DNA of 64,000 bases from Anaerolineales bacterium (GCA_020634855.1 JACKAU010000007.1:1-64000), one strand, 5' to 3'; positions 1 to 9,614 are shown, counted from the stretch's first letter. Numbers and translations: made by a program. The notes: generated by a model from the sequence alone, not told the origin.

Positions 1-1
1 C

Positions 2-91
2 AAAACCTTATCTTTTTCTAAATCTGATAAATTTCATCACCTTGTCACTAAATGGTTCATCTTTCATTACAATCTATCACTTACTCCTTGA
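2..91 (+). pseudogene. C-terminal remnant of an IS1-like transposase (cut by window start)
   Basis: The reading frame is open from the first bases to a TGA at 89-91 and carries a KTLSFSKSDKFHHLV-type segment. This resembles the conserved C-terminal end of IS1-family (InsB-like) transposases, which carry an R-K-T-x-x-F-S-K-S block followed by a His and a short tail. Only about 29 residues are visible. A second frame (52-189, 45 residues) overlaps it, so the end may be frameshifted. The family call is from memory of the motif and is uncertain. Confidence 0.4.
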
Positions 92-323
92 CCACTACCG
101 TTAAAGGTATTAGTTGGTTTGAAGCCAAAACCGCCATTATTCGGGAGGCTGTTCGCGCCTATTTAGCTCACCCTTCCTTCATTTTCTGAGTTTAACTGCG
201 TAACTCATATATAAGTTATAGATCGCCTTATTTTGCACCGATGCCCCCGACAGGGTAAAATAGTAAAATGCTGTTTTCAGATTGTTAAGCAGCTTACACC
301 ATAAACCCTGATCGAATCAATCT

Positions 324-2219
324 ATGCAATTACCCGTAGTTTTCAACGATCGCTATCAACTGTTCAAAAAAATTGGCGAAGGTGGCCTGGCTGAGGTATA
401 CCAGGCCCAAGATATGTCTCTCGGCCGGTCGGTGGCAGTCAAGGTGCTGCGCGTCCAGTATACGCGAGACCCTTCATTTTTGGTCAACTTCCACCGCGAG
501 GCCCAAAGTGCGGCCAAATTAAGCAACCCTTACATTGTGGCCGTATATGATTTTGGCCAGTTTGATAATCGCCCCTACATTGTCATGGAATGGGTGCCTG
601 GTTCCGACCTGCGAACCATTCTCAATAATCAGCGTAAAATTCCTGTCGAGCAGGCCGTTGAATTTACCATTCAAATCTGTTCGGCGGTCGGTACGGCCCA
701 CCGGGCGGGTTTGGTGCATGGCGATTTGAAACCCGGCAATATTTTGATAACCCCTAACAAACAGGCCAAAGTAGCTGATTTTGGCCTGGCTCGCGCTTTG
801 GGCGAAAGTGCGATGGATGAAGGGGAGGTGGTGTGGGGCACCCCGGCCTATTTTGCACCGGAGCAAGCGTCCGGCGACCGGGTGCTGCCGGCCACCGATG
901 TCTACGCTATTGGCATTATTCTGTATGAAATGTTGAGCGGCCGGGTGCCGTTTGTGGGCGTAGATGATCAGGATGTAGCGCGCAAGCAGATTTATGAAGC
1001 CCACATTCCGGTCGATAAACTGGATCGCCAGATTCCCGAACCTCTGGCTCGGATTGTTGACGCAGCGATGGCGAAAAACCCCAACGAGCGATTTCTCACC
1101 GCCGACCATCTGCGTGAAGCGCTGATCATGTTTCAGCAGGGCAATCTGATGGGCAGCGGTTCGCAAATGCCGATCTCGGCGGTAGTCGGATCACCGGTGC
1201 AGGGGCAAGGACGTTCGGCCCGCAGACCATCGGGCAGTCAGGCCAAATCATCAGGGCTGGGGCTCGATTTTATCATGATCCTACTGGGCTTGATTGCCAT
1301 TGTGGCGGTTTTAGGGTTGGTTCCGCTGTTTGTCGCGATCTATAACACCTACCAACCCGGTTCCAACTCAGCGGCGGCCCCCGATTTGCCGGCCGGGCAA
1401 GTCCGGATGCCGGATGTGGTCGGACTGGAAGAAGCCTCGGCCCGGTCGGCGTTGGAGAATATGGGGCTGATTTTGGAGGTTGAGGGTGAAGAACCCCATC
1501 CGACCTGGCCGGCCTTTACCATCATTCGGCAGTCGATTCAACCAGGAGCCGCCGTTGCTGAAGGGTCGGTGGTCAATGTGACGCTTAGCCAGGGGCCGTC
1601 GCTCATTGAAGTGCCCGATGTCCGCAATTTGGGCTTCGACCAGGCCGATCAGCAACTTCAGGCTTTAGACCTGGTCGTCCAGAAATATGAAGATTGGAGC
1701 ACGGAAGCGCCGGGACTCGTTGTTCTACAAGATCCACCGCCCGGTTCGCTGGTGGCCAACCGAACGTTGGTGACGTTGGTAGTCAGCAGCGGGGCCAGAA
1801 GCCCGGTGGGGGCCAATTTGGGCGGCCAAATTGCCCTCGATGCTTATGAACTGCCCCGTTTGCAGTATCAACCCGGCGAGGCCGTGACGATCACCTTTTT
1901 CTGGCGGGCTATCACCCCGCCAACGGATGACTATAATTTATTCATTCATTTGACCACCCCGCAGGGCGGCATCGTTTCTGAAATCGATACGCGCCCCCAG
2001 AATGGGTCTGCTCTGACTTCTAGTTGGCAAGTCGGTCAAGTTATCATCGACCCCTACCAACTGCCTATTCCGGACACCACCGCTGCGGGCGATTACGAGA
2101 TCCGCGTTGGCTTCTACAACCCCTCAACCAATACTCGGCTACCTATTTCAGATCCGGGTCGAGCCGAGGCCGATGATTTAGGTTCTCTAGTCTTGCGAAC
2201 GATTCAGATTGTTCGATAA
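324..2219 (+). CDS. Membrane Ser/Thr protein kinase with PASTA domains
   Basis: Hanks-type kinase that phosphorylates Ser/Thr on proteins at the inner face of the membrane. Seen: Gly-rich loop GEGGLAEVY, catalytic Lys in VAVKV (about residue 41), catalytic loop HGDLKPGN (about 132) and DFG (about 152). A single membrane helix spans about 312-340, followed by two PASTA domains (about 358-425 and 428-492, each opening with a PDV motif). A further domain at about 497-631 is rich in beta strands. PASTA domains in family members bind muropeptides or lipid II, so a cell-wall-sensing role is likely. The HRD arginine is replaced by Gly, making it a non-RD kinase whose activation may not need loop phosphorylation. 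The C-terminal domain resembles the end of the DUF2723 protein at 21.6-23.7 kb. It stands alone, with no clear operon partner. Confidence 0.9.
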   Translation: MQLPVVFNDRYQLFKKIGEGGLAEVYQAQDMSLGRSVAVKVLRVQYTRDPSFLVNFHREAQSAAKLSNPYIVAVYDFGQFDNRPYIVMEWVPGSDLRTILNNQRKIPVEQAVEFTIQICSAVGTAHRAGLVHGDLKPGNILITPNKQAKVADFGLARALGESAMDEGEVVWGTPAYFAPEQASGDRVLPATDVYAIGIILYEMLSGRVPFVGVDDQDVARKQIYEAHIPVDKLDRQIPEPLARIVDAAMAKNPNERFLTADHLREALIMFQQGNLMGSGSQMPISAVVGSPVQGQGRSARRPSGSQAKSSGLGLDFIMILLGLIAIVAVLGLVPLFVAIYNTYQPGSNSAAAPDLPAGQVRMPDVVGLEEASARSALENMGLILEVEGEEPHPTWPAFTIIRQSIQPGAAVAEGSVVNVTLSQGPSLIEVPDVRNLGFDQADQQLQALDLVVQKYEDWSTEAPGLVVLQDPPPGSLVANRTLVTLVVSSGARSPVGANLGGQIALDAYELPRLQYQPGEAVTITFFWRAITPPTDDYNLFIHLTTPQGGIVSEIDTRPQNGSALTSSWQVGQVIIDPYQLPIPDTTAAGDYEIRVGFYNPSTNTRLPISDPGRAEADDLGSLVLRTIQIVR

Positions 2220-2279
2220 TAACTCCTCAGGCGACTGAAGACTTACTTGATTGATACCTTCGGGTAGGGTATTAAAAGC

Positions 2280-2492
2280 TTATCGATAAGCTACTGGGTT
2301 CTCCTTCGCATAGTTGTAAGCCTGCATGGCAGCCAGCACATGGCAGACCCAACCCAAACAACCCCCTGTTCCCAACCAAAACCCGGGCGTAATAATAAGC
2401 CAAAATATAGCCCATAAATAGCGTCCGTTGTAGAGTTGGCCTACGCCGGGTATGATGAAACTTAATACGGCAGCGGTTCCAGGGTTTCTCAT
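2280..2492 (-). CDS. TM2-like small membrane protein
   Basis: About 70 residues with two hydrophobic segments separated by a short turn and a GVGQLYNGRY motif typical of TM2-type small integral membrane proteins. The ATG at 2490-2492 is chosen over an upstream in-frame start because AAAGGAGAA lies 6 bases before it. Function in the family is unknown. It is convergent with the kinase gene that ends 60 bp away. Confidence 0.65.
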   Translation of the reverse strand: MRNPGTAAVLSFIIPGVGQLYNGRYLWAIFWLIITPGFWLGTGGCLGWVCHVLAAMQAYNYAKENPVAYR

Positions 2493-2800
2493 TGCAAGTT
2501 CTCCTTTAGTAAGTGAAAGTGGGCGCAAGGGTTAGGGAAGAGCGCCCCTTACGGCCTCACATCTTGTTATTATAATCCAATGGGTAGTAAGGAAGTAGGG
2601 TATAGAGACTATGAAGAACCTACTTCTTACTTCACCAGATGGCTGGCATAGCATCACCGAGTAGTCGTGCCAGTTCCCTCAATCGGTGTGCATCACTCTC
2701 TATACGCACAAGTGGCCGGCAAGTTTCAGAGATAGGGCTGACACGAAACCAGATTGAACAGGTATTTGGCGTGTTCAACTGACCGGGTTACCAAGAGTCT
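2493..2800. other. Intergenic stretch with an imperfect inverted repeat
   Basis: No supported gene in about 300 bases. An imperfect inverted repeat lies at 2586-2631 (AGTAAGGAAGTAGGGT against ACCTACTTCTTACT). It could be a small hairpin or a degraded repeat. Nothing else recognisable. Confidence 0.4.
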
Positions 2801-3679
2801 TTAACCCCTGCCGGTGACCTCGTCCAACTTATCTTGGGTGCCGATGACCACCAGCACATCGTTGATTTCCAGGCCGACATCGCCACGAGGGGTGAAGCGG
2901 TACCGGCGCTGACGCTCCAAAAAGTCGTCTTGTTCGTCGTCAGCGCGCAAGCCATCATCCTCATGATCGGAGGATTTGATTGCAACTACCAGCAGCCCGG
3001 TGTAGCGACCGATATCCTTGATGGTTAGCTTGTGGGCGTGTTCGCCGTCGATCTGGCTGGCCTTAATCAGTTCAACTAGTTCCGGGGTTTTGATATCGAT
3101 TAAGGGAAGTTCGGTAAAGCGCAGGGTTTTGGATTTGTCGGAGACGTGGACCATCTGGTCGAGAAAACGGACGACACTGGGGCGGATCATCTCCGAGGCA
3201 GCGCGCAGGCCGCCGATGGCGTTGGTCGAAATGACCTTGTCGGCTCCGGCCTTTTCCATTTTGCTACGGTTGAGGCGTTCGTCGTCCACGCGGGTTACAA
3301 TGCGAACGCGGGGGTTAAGGGAACGAGCGGAGAGGATGACAAATAAGTTATCTTTGTCATCGCCCATAGCGGTGAACAACCCCTTAGCGCGTTTGATACC
3401 GGCCTGGATTAAGGCTTCATCTTCGGTGGCGTCACCTTCGATAAAGTAGATGCCGTCGTTTGAGTCGGGCAGGCTGGCTTGCAAGTTGGCAATCACCTCA
3501 GGATGGTGTTCAACAACCACAAGCGGCATCCGGCGGTAATAGAACTCCTCAGCAATGTGGAAGCCGGTGCGACCGGCGCCACATAGAATGTAATGGTCAT
3601 TTAGGTCTTTGATCGGGTCGGTCATGGGTTTGGTGTACTTTTTGATGAATTTATTCCGGTGATTGGCCCGGTTGCCCAA
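2801..3679 (-). CDS. Soluble RCK (TrkA-N/TrkA-C) potassium-channel regulatory protein
   Basis: Cytosolic protein of the RCK/KTN class, which binds nucleotides or ions and gates K+ channels. Seen: a Rossmann opening DHYILCGAGRTG, an acidic ligand position in VVVEHHP, the EGDATEDEALIQAGI block typical of TrkA-N, and a TrkA-C-like tail after about residue 200. It is clearly paralogous to the RCK half of the channel encoded immediately upstream (3743-5659, 63 bp away, same strand). The residues before the Rossmann fold resemble the pore-to-RCK linker of that channel. The 3679 start is a TTG; an ATG at 3625 is the alternative and neither has a good ribosome site. Probably a gating partner of the neighbouring channel. 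Confidence 0.8.
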   Translation of the reverse strand: MGNRANHRNKFIKKYTKPMTDPIKDLNDHYILCGAGRTGFHIAEEFYYRRMPLVVVEHHPEVIANLQASLPDSNDGIYFIEGDATEDEALIQAGIKRAKGLFTAMGDDKDNLFVILSARSLNPRVRIVTRVDDERLNRSKMEKAGADKVISTNAIGGLRAASEMIRPSVVRFLDQMVHVSDKSKTLRFTELPLIDIKTPELVELIKASQIDGEHAHKLTIKDIGRYTGLLVVAIKSSDHEDDGLRADDEQDDFLERQRRYRFTPRGDVGLEINDVLVVIGTQDKLDEVTGRG

Positions 3680-3742
3680 ATCGAGCGCGTTGCAGGAAAT
3701 ACAACACTGCGATAACTCGATTAAGGGTCGATCACCATTGGG

Positions 3743-5659
3743 TTAGCCTAACAGTTTTGCCGTCCAGAGTTCAAGAAAGCTCTGGGAAAGAACCTCATGG
3801 TTAAGTTTCAGCCGTTGATCGGGGGTAGAAATAACAATGAGAACGTCACCTCGGTGTAATTTAGTAACACCCCGGGGTGAATAGATGTAGCGGTCTTCGC
3901 CGGCCGCTCGCTGGCCGCGTTCGATAGCCACCACCATCAATTCGGAGCGTTGGCCGATGTCATAGATGTGCAGTTCGTCGTTTTCGAGCTTTTCGACCAG
4001 AGATGGCGCTTTGATTTCGCTGACGTACAGCTCTTCCAGTCGAAGCGTCTGGCCGGTTTGGCGCTCGGCTCGCAGCATTTCATCGAGCAAGGTCACAACC
4101 TCTGAGTTGAGCATTTCCGCGATCATCCGCCGCCCGCTAACTTCTTCGGGTGAGATGACCACGTTGGCCCCGGCTTTTAACATTTTGCGACGGTTTTTGA
4201 CCTGACTCACACGGGAAATGATATGCAGGTCGGGGTTGATATGGCGGGCGCTCAGGGCAATAAACACATTGTTCTTGTCCTCGCTTAGGGCAGCCACCAA
4301 CCCTCTGGCCCGTTCGACGCCGGCCAGCAGTAGAACCTCATCCTGGGTAGCGTCACCTTGGACGTAGGGAATATCCATTTCACGCAGCAGTTCCTCTAAC
4401 ACGGTCGGTGACTGTTCGATAACCACAAAAGGAACTTCTGTTTTATACAACTCCAACGCGATCTGTTTGCCCATACGCCCACTGCCGCACAAGACATAGT
4501 GATCTTTTAGGCGCACAATTTGGTTATCGACGCGCTTGCCCTGAATAAAGCGGTGAAAATTACCTTCGATCACAAACGACGCCACCGAGGTGACGGCATA
4601 ACCACCAATGCCGATAGCAAACAGACTTAAAACGATGGTGAAAACGCGGCCTTCGGAACTGGACGGGCTAAAATCGCCATAGCCGATGGTGGTCATCGTG
4701 ATAATCGTGGCGTACAGCGATTCGACCAGGGACCAATTTTCCAGGCGATTGTATCCTACGGTTCCCACAATCGCCACGATCAGAAACAAGATAAAGGCGC
4801 GCACCACCCGAAGCTGAGTCAGCATCGAAGCCGGGACTTTGGTGAAGACAAAAATGAGAATGACCGAGATGGTGAAAACGGCGTAAATCGAAATAACCGA
4901 TGGGCTTAACACTAAAGCTGGGGGGATGAAAAAGTAGCTGACGACCAAACAGCCAAACAGGCAGATGACAACTCCTAAACTCCAGCGAATAATAGGCCAG
5001 TACGGAACCGACTGCTCGAAAACGTTTAGACTCTGAACCTGGTCATGCATAATCGACAGCAATCTTGTTCTGACAATGGCGGCGTAAATGTGCCAGGCCG
5101 TCAGGCCAAAAGCCAGGGCCTCGCCCACATAATCGTAGAGAATGGAGGAGATGTGGTTAGGCGGCAGAGGATTCTCCATAAAAACCCAGCCGATGATAGC
5201 CCCCGTACTAAACACGATCCACTCCCGGCGGCGGTTAAGGGAGTAGGCCTCGGCCTCCAATCGTTTGAATCGGTCATTGTAGGGGACCAGTAAGCGATAG
5301 GTTTCAATGGCCAAGGTCATCAATCGCCGCATAATCGGCTGGATGAGGAGTAAGTAGACCGTAACGACCGGAAAAATGAGGGCGTTCCACCATAGGTCAA
5401 ACTCGGCGGCAAAACCGTCAAGATAGGCCAGTCCAACAAAGCTGAGATAAAATAAAACCCCAACGGTAATGCTGGCGACAGGCCAGGAGGAGATGGGGAT
5501 GAACTTCAGCAGCGCCTCGGGCAGCGTTGGGGGATCGACCGGAGGCATTTGAAAATATAGCCCAAGCTGGTGTTTGAGGCGTTTGAAAAAAGGCTTCGGA
5601 TGATTATCGAGGACGCCGCGCGAGAAACGCGGCTCGTTAGCGGCCGGTTTTGATGTCAT
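3743..5659 (-). CDS. Potassium channel with C-terminal RCK (TrkA-N/TrkA-C) domain
   Basis: 638-residue K+ channel. Several hydrophobic helices occupy the first 300 residues, more than the two of MthK, so an N-terminal membrane domain precedes the pore. The selectivity filter TIGYGD lies near residue 325 between two helices. A Rossmann RCK domain opens with DHYVLCGSGRMG near residue 383, with FVVIEQSP and QGDATQDEVLL blocks and a TrkA-C tail. The family conducts K+ across the plasma membrane under control of ligands bound by the RCK ring. It probably forms an operon with the downstream soluble RCK gene. Confidence 0.88.
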   Translation of the reverse strand: MTSKPAANEPRFSRGVLDNHPKPFFKRLKHQLGLYFQMPPVDPPTLPEALLKFIPISSWPVASITVGVLFYLSFVGLAYLDGFAAEFDLWWNALIFPVVTVYLLLIQPIMRRLMTLAIETYRLLVPYNDRFKRLEAEAYSLNRRREWIVFSTGAIIGWVFMENPLPPNHISSILYDYVGEALAFGLTAWHIYAAIVRTRLLSIMHDQVQSLNVFEQSVPYWPIIRWSLGVVICLFGCLVVSYFFIPPALVLSPSVISIYAVFTISVILIFVFTKVPASMLTQLRVVRAFILFLIVAIVGTVGYNRLENWSLVESLYATIITMTTIGYGDFSPSSSEGRVFTIVLSLFAIGIGGYAVTSVASFVIEGNFHRFIQGKRVDNQIVRLKDHYVLCGSGRMGKQIALELYKTEVPFVVIEQSPTVLEELLREMDIPYVQGDATQDEVLLLAGVERARGLVAALSEDKNNVFIALSARHINPDLHIISRVSQVKNRRKMLKAGANVVISPEEVSGRRMIAEMLNSEVVTLLDEMLRAERQTGQTLRLEELYVSEIKAPSLVEKLENDELHIYDIGQRSELMVVAIERGQRAAGEDRYIYSPRGVTKLHRGDVLIVISTPDQRLKLNHEVLSQSFLELWTAKLLG

Positions 5660-5699
5660 GCCTCCACTCCAATAATGTAGCTCTCACTATTTCGCTGGC

Positions 5700-7487
5700 T
5701 TAGGTTTGTAATGTGTCCAACTCGTCAATCATGCCATCGACAAATTTGAAGCCGCCGCGCCAGAAGTTAGGATCGGCCATATCGATCCCCACTTCGGTGA
5801 GAATATGGTTGGGACTGGCTGAGCCGCCGTAAGCCAATATCTTGTGTAACACCGGCTGAAAAGCCTGCCCCTGAACCTTGTACTGCTGGTAAAGCGACAG
5901 CGACAGGAGCTGCCCAAAACTGTAGGCGTAACAGTAGAAGGGCGTATGATAGATGTGCGGGATCGAGATCCACTCATGCCTGAAATCGTCGCTAATGTCT
6001 AGCGAATCGCCAAACTGCTGCTGTAAATTGGCCAGATACAATTGGTTGAGTTGGTCGGTAGTGCTGCCTTCGGCAATTAGACGGTGGGCGTCTCGCTCAA
6101 ACATCACGAAATAGGCCTGGCGCAGAACGGTCGCGTAAGCATCATCGATGGCCTCAACCAGCAAATCGCGCCGTACTTCCGGGCTGCTTTCCTCGGCCAG
6201 TAACCGGTCGGTCAGCAGCATCTCCGAGAAAACCGAAGCGGTTTCGGCCAGGGGGAGGGCGGAATGGTACGTTAGAACCGAATGGTCGCCGGCCATCAGC
6301 GCGTGGATAGCGTGGCCCAACTCGTGAGCCAGAGTAGCCACGTCGCGGGGGTCACCGGTATAGTTGAGCAGAACCCACGGGGTCAAACCGGGCAGAATCC
6401 CGGCGCAGAACGCCCCGCCCCGTTTGCCCGGCCGGATTTCGGAGTCGATGTGTTTATCGGCAAAGACACGGTGGGCTTGGTCAGCCATCAACGGGGAGAA
6501 GGCATGCAGGCTGTCCAGTACCAGATCGACGGCATCGCTATAGGCAAATTTTTGGCTGTGGCTCTGATTTAGCGGCGCGTACAAGTCATAGCGACGCAGT
6601 CGGTCGGTCGGGCTATTGAGCCAGCCGGCTTTAAGTTTGAAATAGCGATGAAAAACGGGCGCTTGTTCGGCGCACACATCAAGCAAGGTTTCAACGACCG
6701 AGTCCGGGATGTCATTCGCCAGGTTCCGCACTGAAATGGGGGCAGAAATGCCCCTTAGCTTGATATTTTCATTGGCCCAATCGCGAACGGTATGGATGTA
6801 AATTTGAGCCAGAACGGCCTCTTCCTGACCAAAAACACGATATAACTCCTGATAGGCTGCGGCTCTCATTTCGGGTCGGGGATCGCGAACGTACGTCATC
6901 AACTCACTTCGGGTTAGTTGTTTCGTCTCGCCATCGACATTGAAATTGAAGACAAATTTATTCGTAATCATGTCATATAGGGTTGTTAGCGCGTTGACCC
7001 CGTTGACATCTTTAATATTAATGATCTGTTCTTCAACTTCCGACAGGGTGTAATCCTTAAACAGGCGATCTTGCTCAAAGCTGTAGCGGGCATCACCGGT
7101 GTAGTCGAGCAAGCGCTGGGCCGCGGCATCGTCAAGACTTCGCCACCACAACCGGAAAAAGAGGATTCGGTTATTTAGGTCGGTGAGCAGTTGTTCCATG
7201 CGCCCCATCATCGCTAAGGCTGCCTGATTTTGGGTGTCTTCGGTGAACCAAAGCTGGCCATAACTGCCCAGTCGGCTGATTAGCACGGTAAAAGTTTCGA
7301 TCTTTTGAACGGCTTGAGCAAAGGCCTCGCCGCTAATTTGCGGCGATAGTTGGGGTCGCAGCGCTTCAAGATAGCTGGTGGCAGCCTCAAGTTCTTGGAC
7401 CGCTTGATCGACCGCCGGGCTGTCAGCCGCCGGGAATAGCGCTTCAAGAGTCCAGCGCGTTTGTTGGTATTGGCTGTTTTTTGTCAC
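5700..7487 (-). CDS. pepF: Oligoendopeptidase F family zinc metallopeptidase (M3)
   Basis: 595 residues, the normal length for PepF. The catalytic zinc motif HELGHAIH is near residue 390, followed by a downstream Glu region (LAETASVFSEML) that supplies the third ligand in M3 enzymes, and HIYHTPFYCYAYSFGQLL near the C-terminus, a family signature. It hydrolyses short peptides in the cytoplasm. The GTG start at 7487 has GGAGG 9 bases upstream. It stands alone, 40 bp from the channel gene on the same strand. Confidence 0.92.
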   Translation of the reverse strand: MTKNSQYQQTRWTLEALFPAADSPAVDQAVQELEAATSYLEALRPQLSPQISGEAFAQAVQKIETFTVLISRLGSYGQLWFTEDTQNQAALAMMGRMEQLLTDLNNRILFFRLWWRSLDDAAAQRLLDYTGDARYSFEQDRLFKDYTLSEVEEQIINIKDVNGVNALTTLYDMITNKFVFNFNVDGETKQLTRSELMTYVRDPRPEMRAAAYQELYRVFGQEEAVLAQIYIHTVRDWANENIKLRGISAPISVRNLANDIPDSVVETLLDVCAEQAPVFHRYFKLKAGWLNSPTDRLRRYDLYAPLNQSHSQKFAYSDAVDLVLDSLHAFSPLMADQAHRVFADKHIDSEIRPGKRGGAFCAGILPGLTPWVLLNYTGDPRDVATLAHELGHAIHALMAGDHSVLTYHSALPLAETASVFSEMLLTDRLLAEESSPEVRRDLLVEAIDDAYATVLRQAYFVMFERDAHRLIAEGSTTDQLNQLYLANLQQQFGDSLDISDDFRHEWISIPHIYHTPFYCYAYSFGQLLSLSLYQQYKVQGQAFQPVLHKILAYGGSASPNHILTEVGIDMADPNFWRGGFKFVDGMIDELDTLQT

Positions 7488-7663
7488 TTGTTAAATCCTC
7501 CATAGATTGTTAATTTGTGATTACCACGAATTAACTACATTATCTTCGTATAGTAGGTTGTGGGGCAAAAATTTACAGAACCGCAGCAACAAAAGTTGTT
7601 CGCGAGATTTTCCAAAGAATAGCACCTATTGTCAAATGCACGGCGGGGCTATGGTGTGGGCCT

Positions 7664-8488
7664 TCAAGATAGGATGAATTTTTCAATGGCGACGGCTACA
7701 CCGTCGTCATTGACGGAGGGAGCTACCCAATCCGCCATGGCCTTAAGGCTGGCGGGGGCATGACCCATAGCAATGGTCGTGTGGGCCACCTTAAAGATAT
7801 TGAGGTCATTATACGAGTCGCCGATGGCCAGGGTTTGGTTGATATCGCCGCCCAGGTAATCGACTAAATCTTGTAAAGCGCTCCCTTTCGAGGCGGAACT
7901 GTTGATGGCGTTGCCAAAATAGATACCGTTGCTAGGATCTAAACTCCAGGCCATTTTGCAATAGCCTTCCATTTCAGCCGAGACGATATCAGCTCGCCGT
8001 TTCTGGTCCGCATCGGCGGCCAGGAGTTGCGCTTTCACAACTTTAACTCGATCAACCAGGCTGGTCAGATCGGTGACCAGAGGATTAAGTTGTAATTTGA
8101 GCCGTTGATGTTGAGCTAGCTCATTATCATTCTCTATGAAATAAAAATCGTGGGCGTAAATTTCAAGAAATAAATCATATTTACGGGCCAGCCGGATAAT
8201 TTGTTCAGTAGCTCTAGGCGGTAGCGCACGCAAAATAATGATTTCGTTGCTGGGCCACTCGACAACAGCGGCGCCGTCGAAGAAGATGTGCAAGCCATTA
8301 AGGTCAAGCAACCGTAATAGATGGTAACATGCCTCTGAAGCTCGCCCCGTGCCGAGAGCGACCGTTATTCCTGTGGCTTGCGCGGCCTTGACGGCCTCGA
8401 CAACTCGCTGAGTTGGATAAGCCCCATGACCAATAAGGGTGCCATCAACATCAAGGATTAGAAATTTGTATTCAGGCTTCAAAATCAT
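7664..8488 (-). CDS. HAD-superfamily (Cof-type, subfamily IIB) phosphatase
   Basis: About 274 residues. Motif I is LDVDGTL, motif II the ALGTGR threonine-glycine block, and motif IV is GDSYNDLNIF with a preceding Lys (KGSALQ). Together with a C2-type cap, this marks the Cof/YidA group that dephosphorylates sugar phosphates or flavin nucleotides. The substrate cannot be read from sequence. The ATG at 8488 gives a normal N-terminus; an in-frame TTG at 8545 would add 19 residues. Confidence 0.88.
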   Translation of the reverse strand: MILKPEYKFLILDVDGTLIGHGAYPTQRVVEAVKAAQATGITVALGTGRASEACYHLLRLLDLNGLHIFFDGAAVVEWPSNEIIILRALPPRATEQIIRLARKYDLFLEIYAHDFYFIENDNELAQHQRLKLQLNPLVTDLTSLVDRVKVVKAQLLAADADQKRRADIVSAEMEGYCKMAWSLDPSNGIYFGNAINSSASKGSALQDLVDYLGGDINQTLAIGDSYNDLNIFKVAHTTIAMGHAPASLKAMADWVAPSVNDDGVAVAIEKFILS

Positions 8489-8645
8489 TCCTTTAATAAC
8501 AGGTTGAATTGGTAATCGACTGACTGTGGAGACGTAGGAAGTCAAAAATAGGTTATCCTAACTCAATTATAACTAATTTTAAGTAATTGGCACGATCCTT
8601 AGCGGGATTTCAAGAAAACATTTTTACTTCGATTAGGAAAGATTA

Positions 8646-8686
8646 TCCGAAATAAAAAATAGTTTTTTTTGAAGGTTTACTTCGGA
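8646..8686 (-). terminator. Stem-loop after the frameshifted gene
   Basis: Read leftward, TCCGAAGTAAA is followed after an A-rich loop by TTTATTTCGGA, an 11-bp stem with one mismatch. It begins right at the stop codon of the -1 frame of the 8687-9489 gene. This fits a terminator closing the leftward operon of the phage-like block. Confidence 0.45.
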
Positions 8687-9489
8687 TTATTCCCGGTCGC
8701 CAGATTGCTTATTTTTTTTGATATGTTTATAAATCGTCTCTCGTTTGGCCCTGGTTACCATCGCCCTGGGCAGCTCGTTGAGGAACTCTAGGATTAACTC
8801 CGCCAACTCCCGGTTGGGGATCTCCGCCACCATCACGTTGTTGGACACCTGACAGATACAGTACCAGTCGTCGTAGTTAAAAGACTTTCGCAGATAGAAT
8901 TTGGGTTTTTTCCGGTGTTGGCCACTTCTACTTCTCTACGCCGCCTTACGTTGGGAGTCTGGATGCTCTGTAGTGGCTTGTCTGCGAGGAGTAGAAGCCC
9001 CTTTAAGCGATTTTGCAGCTTTTTTAGGTATTTGTACCTGGAACCGCCGTAAGAACGCTCTGAGAACAGCCGTTCTGAGAGGTCAGCTAAGGCCGGCTCC
9101 GGTCCAAGATCCGCTACACGCTCCAAGTCGTTTTCAAGCTGCGACTCCTTGAGGTAATTGGCGTAAGGTTCCTTGCCCACTTCGATCCCGTCAAAGAGCC
9201 ACGGGAATTTCTGGACCAGGAAGGGCCATGCCGTCTCCGGACTGGTTAACTCTTCCGGAAGAGCCTGGCCCACAGAGTAAGCTCGCCGGCGAGAGACTTG
9301 CGGCTCAAGCTGATTGGCCAGCGACCGCAGAATGGTGGCCAATGTGCCGGCATGGTGGCCAATCTCGATTTCACCCAGGGAGACGTAACCATAAGGCCCA
9401 TCGAGGCGCACCACCGGCAAAACCTTAGATTTGCCCTGGGCACTCTTGATATAGACCTGACTTTGGTCTAAGATGGTGTTAGTTGACAT
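8687..9489 (-). CDS. Hypothetical protein read through a -1 frameshift
   Basis: Not recognised. The zero frame starts at ATG 9489 with GAGGAG 6 bases upstream and would stop at 8833 (218 residues). From about 8916 the zero frame turns into a Thr-rich tail that looks non-coding. The -1 frame continues with sensible protein (KFYLRKSFNYDDWYCICQV, then AELILEFLNELPRAM) to a TAA at 8687. The switch point is A AAA AAC in frame, a classical slippery heptamer. Either a programmed -1 shift or a homopolymer error would give a product of about 267 residues. The middle is charged and helical. It is the last gene of the leftward arm of the phage-like block. Confidence 0.6.
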
Positions 9490-9566
9490 ATTGACTCCTC
9501 AATGTGTTGACTTTGTAACAGGTGTCTGGGGGTTAGGGTCCTGGCGCTATCTGCGATCCTGCCCCC

Positions 9567-9614
9567 TTTTTTTGGACAAAAATTTTTGCTTCAGCATGCG
9601 GCCGTGTCCCAAAA
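9567..9614. repeat. TTGGGACA-type stem-loop repeat, copy 1
   Basis: TTTTGGACA and TGTCCCAAAA flank a loop containing GCATGCG, with one G missing in the left arm. It matches copy 2 (11579-11620) along most of its length, including the GGACAAAAATTT and GCATGCG segments. It sits directly after the stop of the 9615-10073 gene but has no T-run in that direction, so it is not an obvious terminator. Confidence 0.6.

Noticed and set aside
52..189. 45-residue frame near the window start
   Set aside because: It overlaps the transposase remnant in another frame and is too short to assign; mentioned there.
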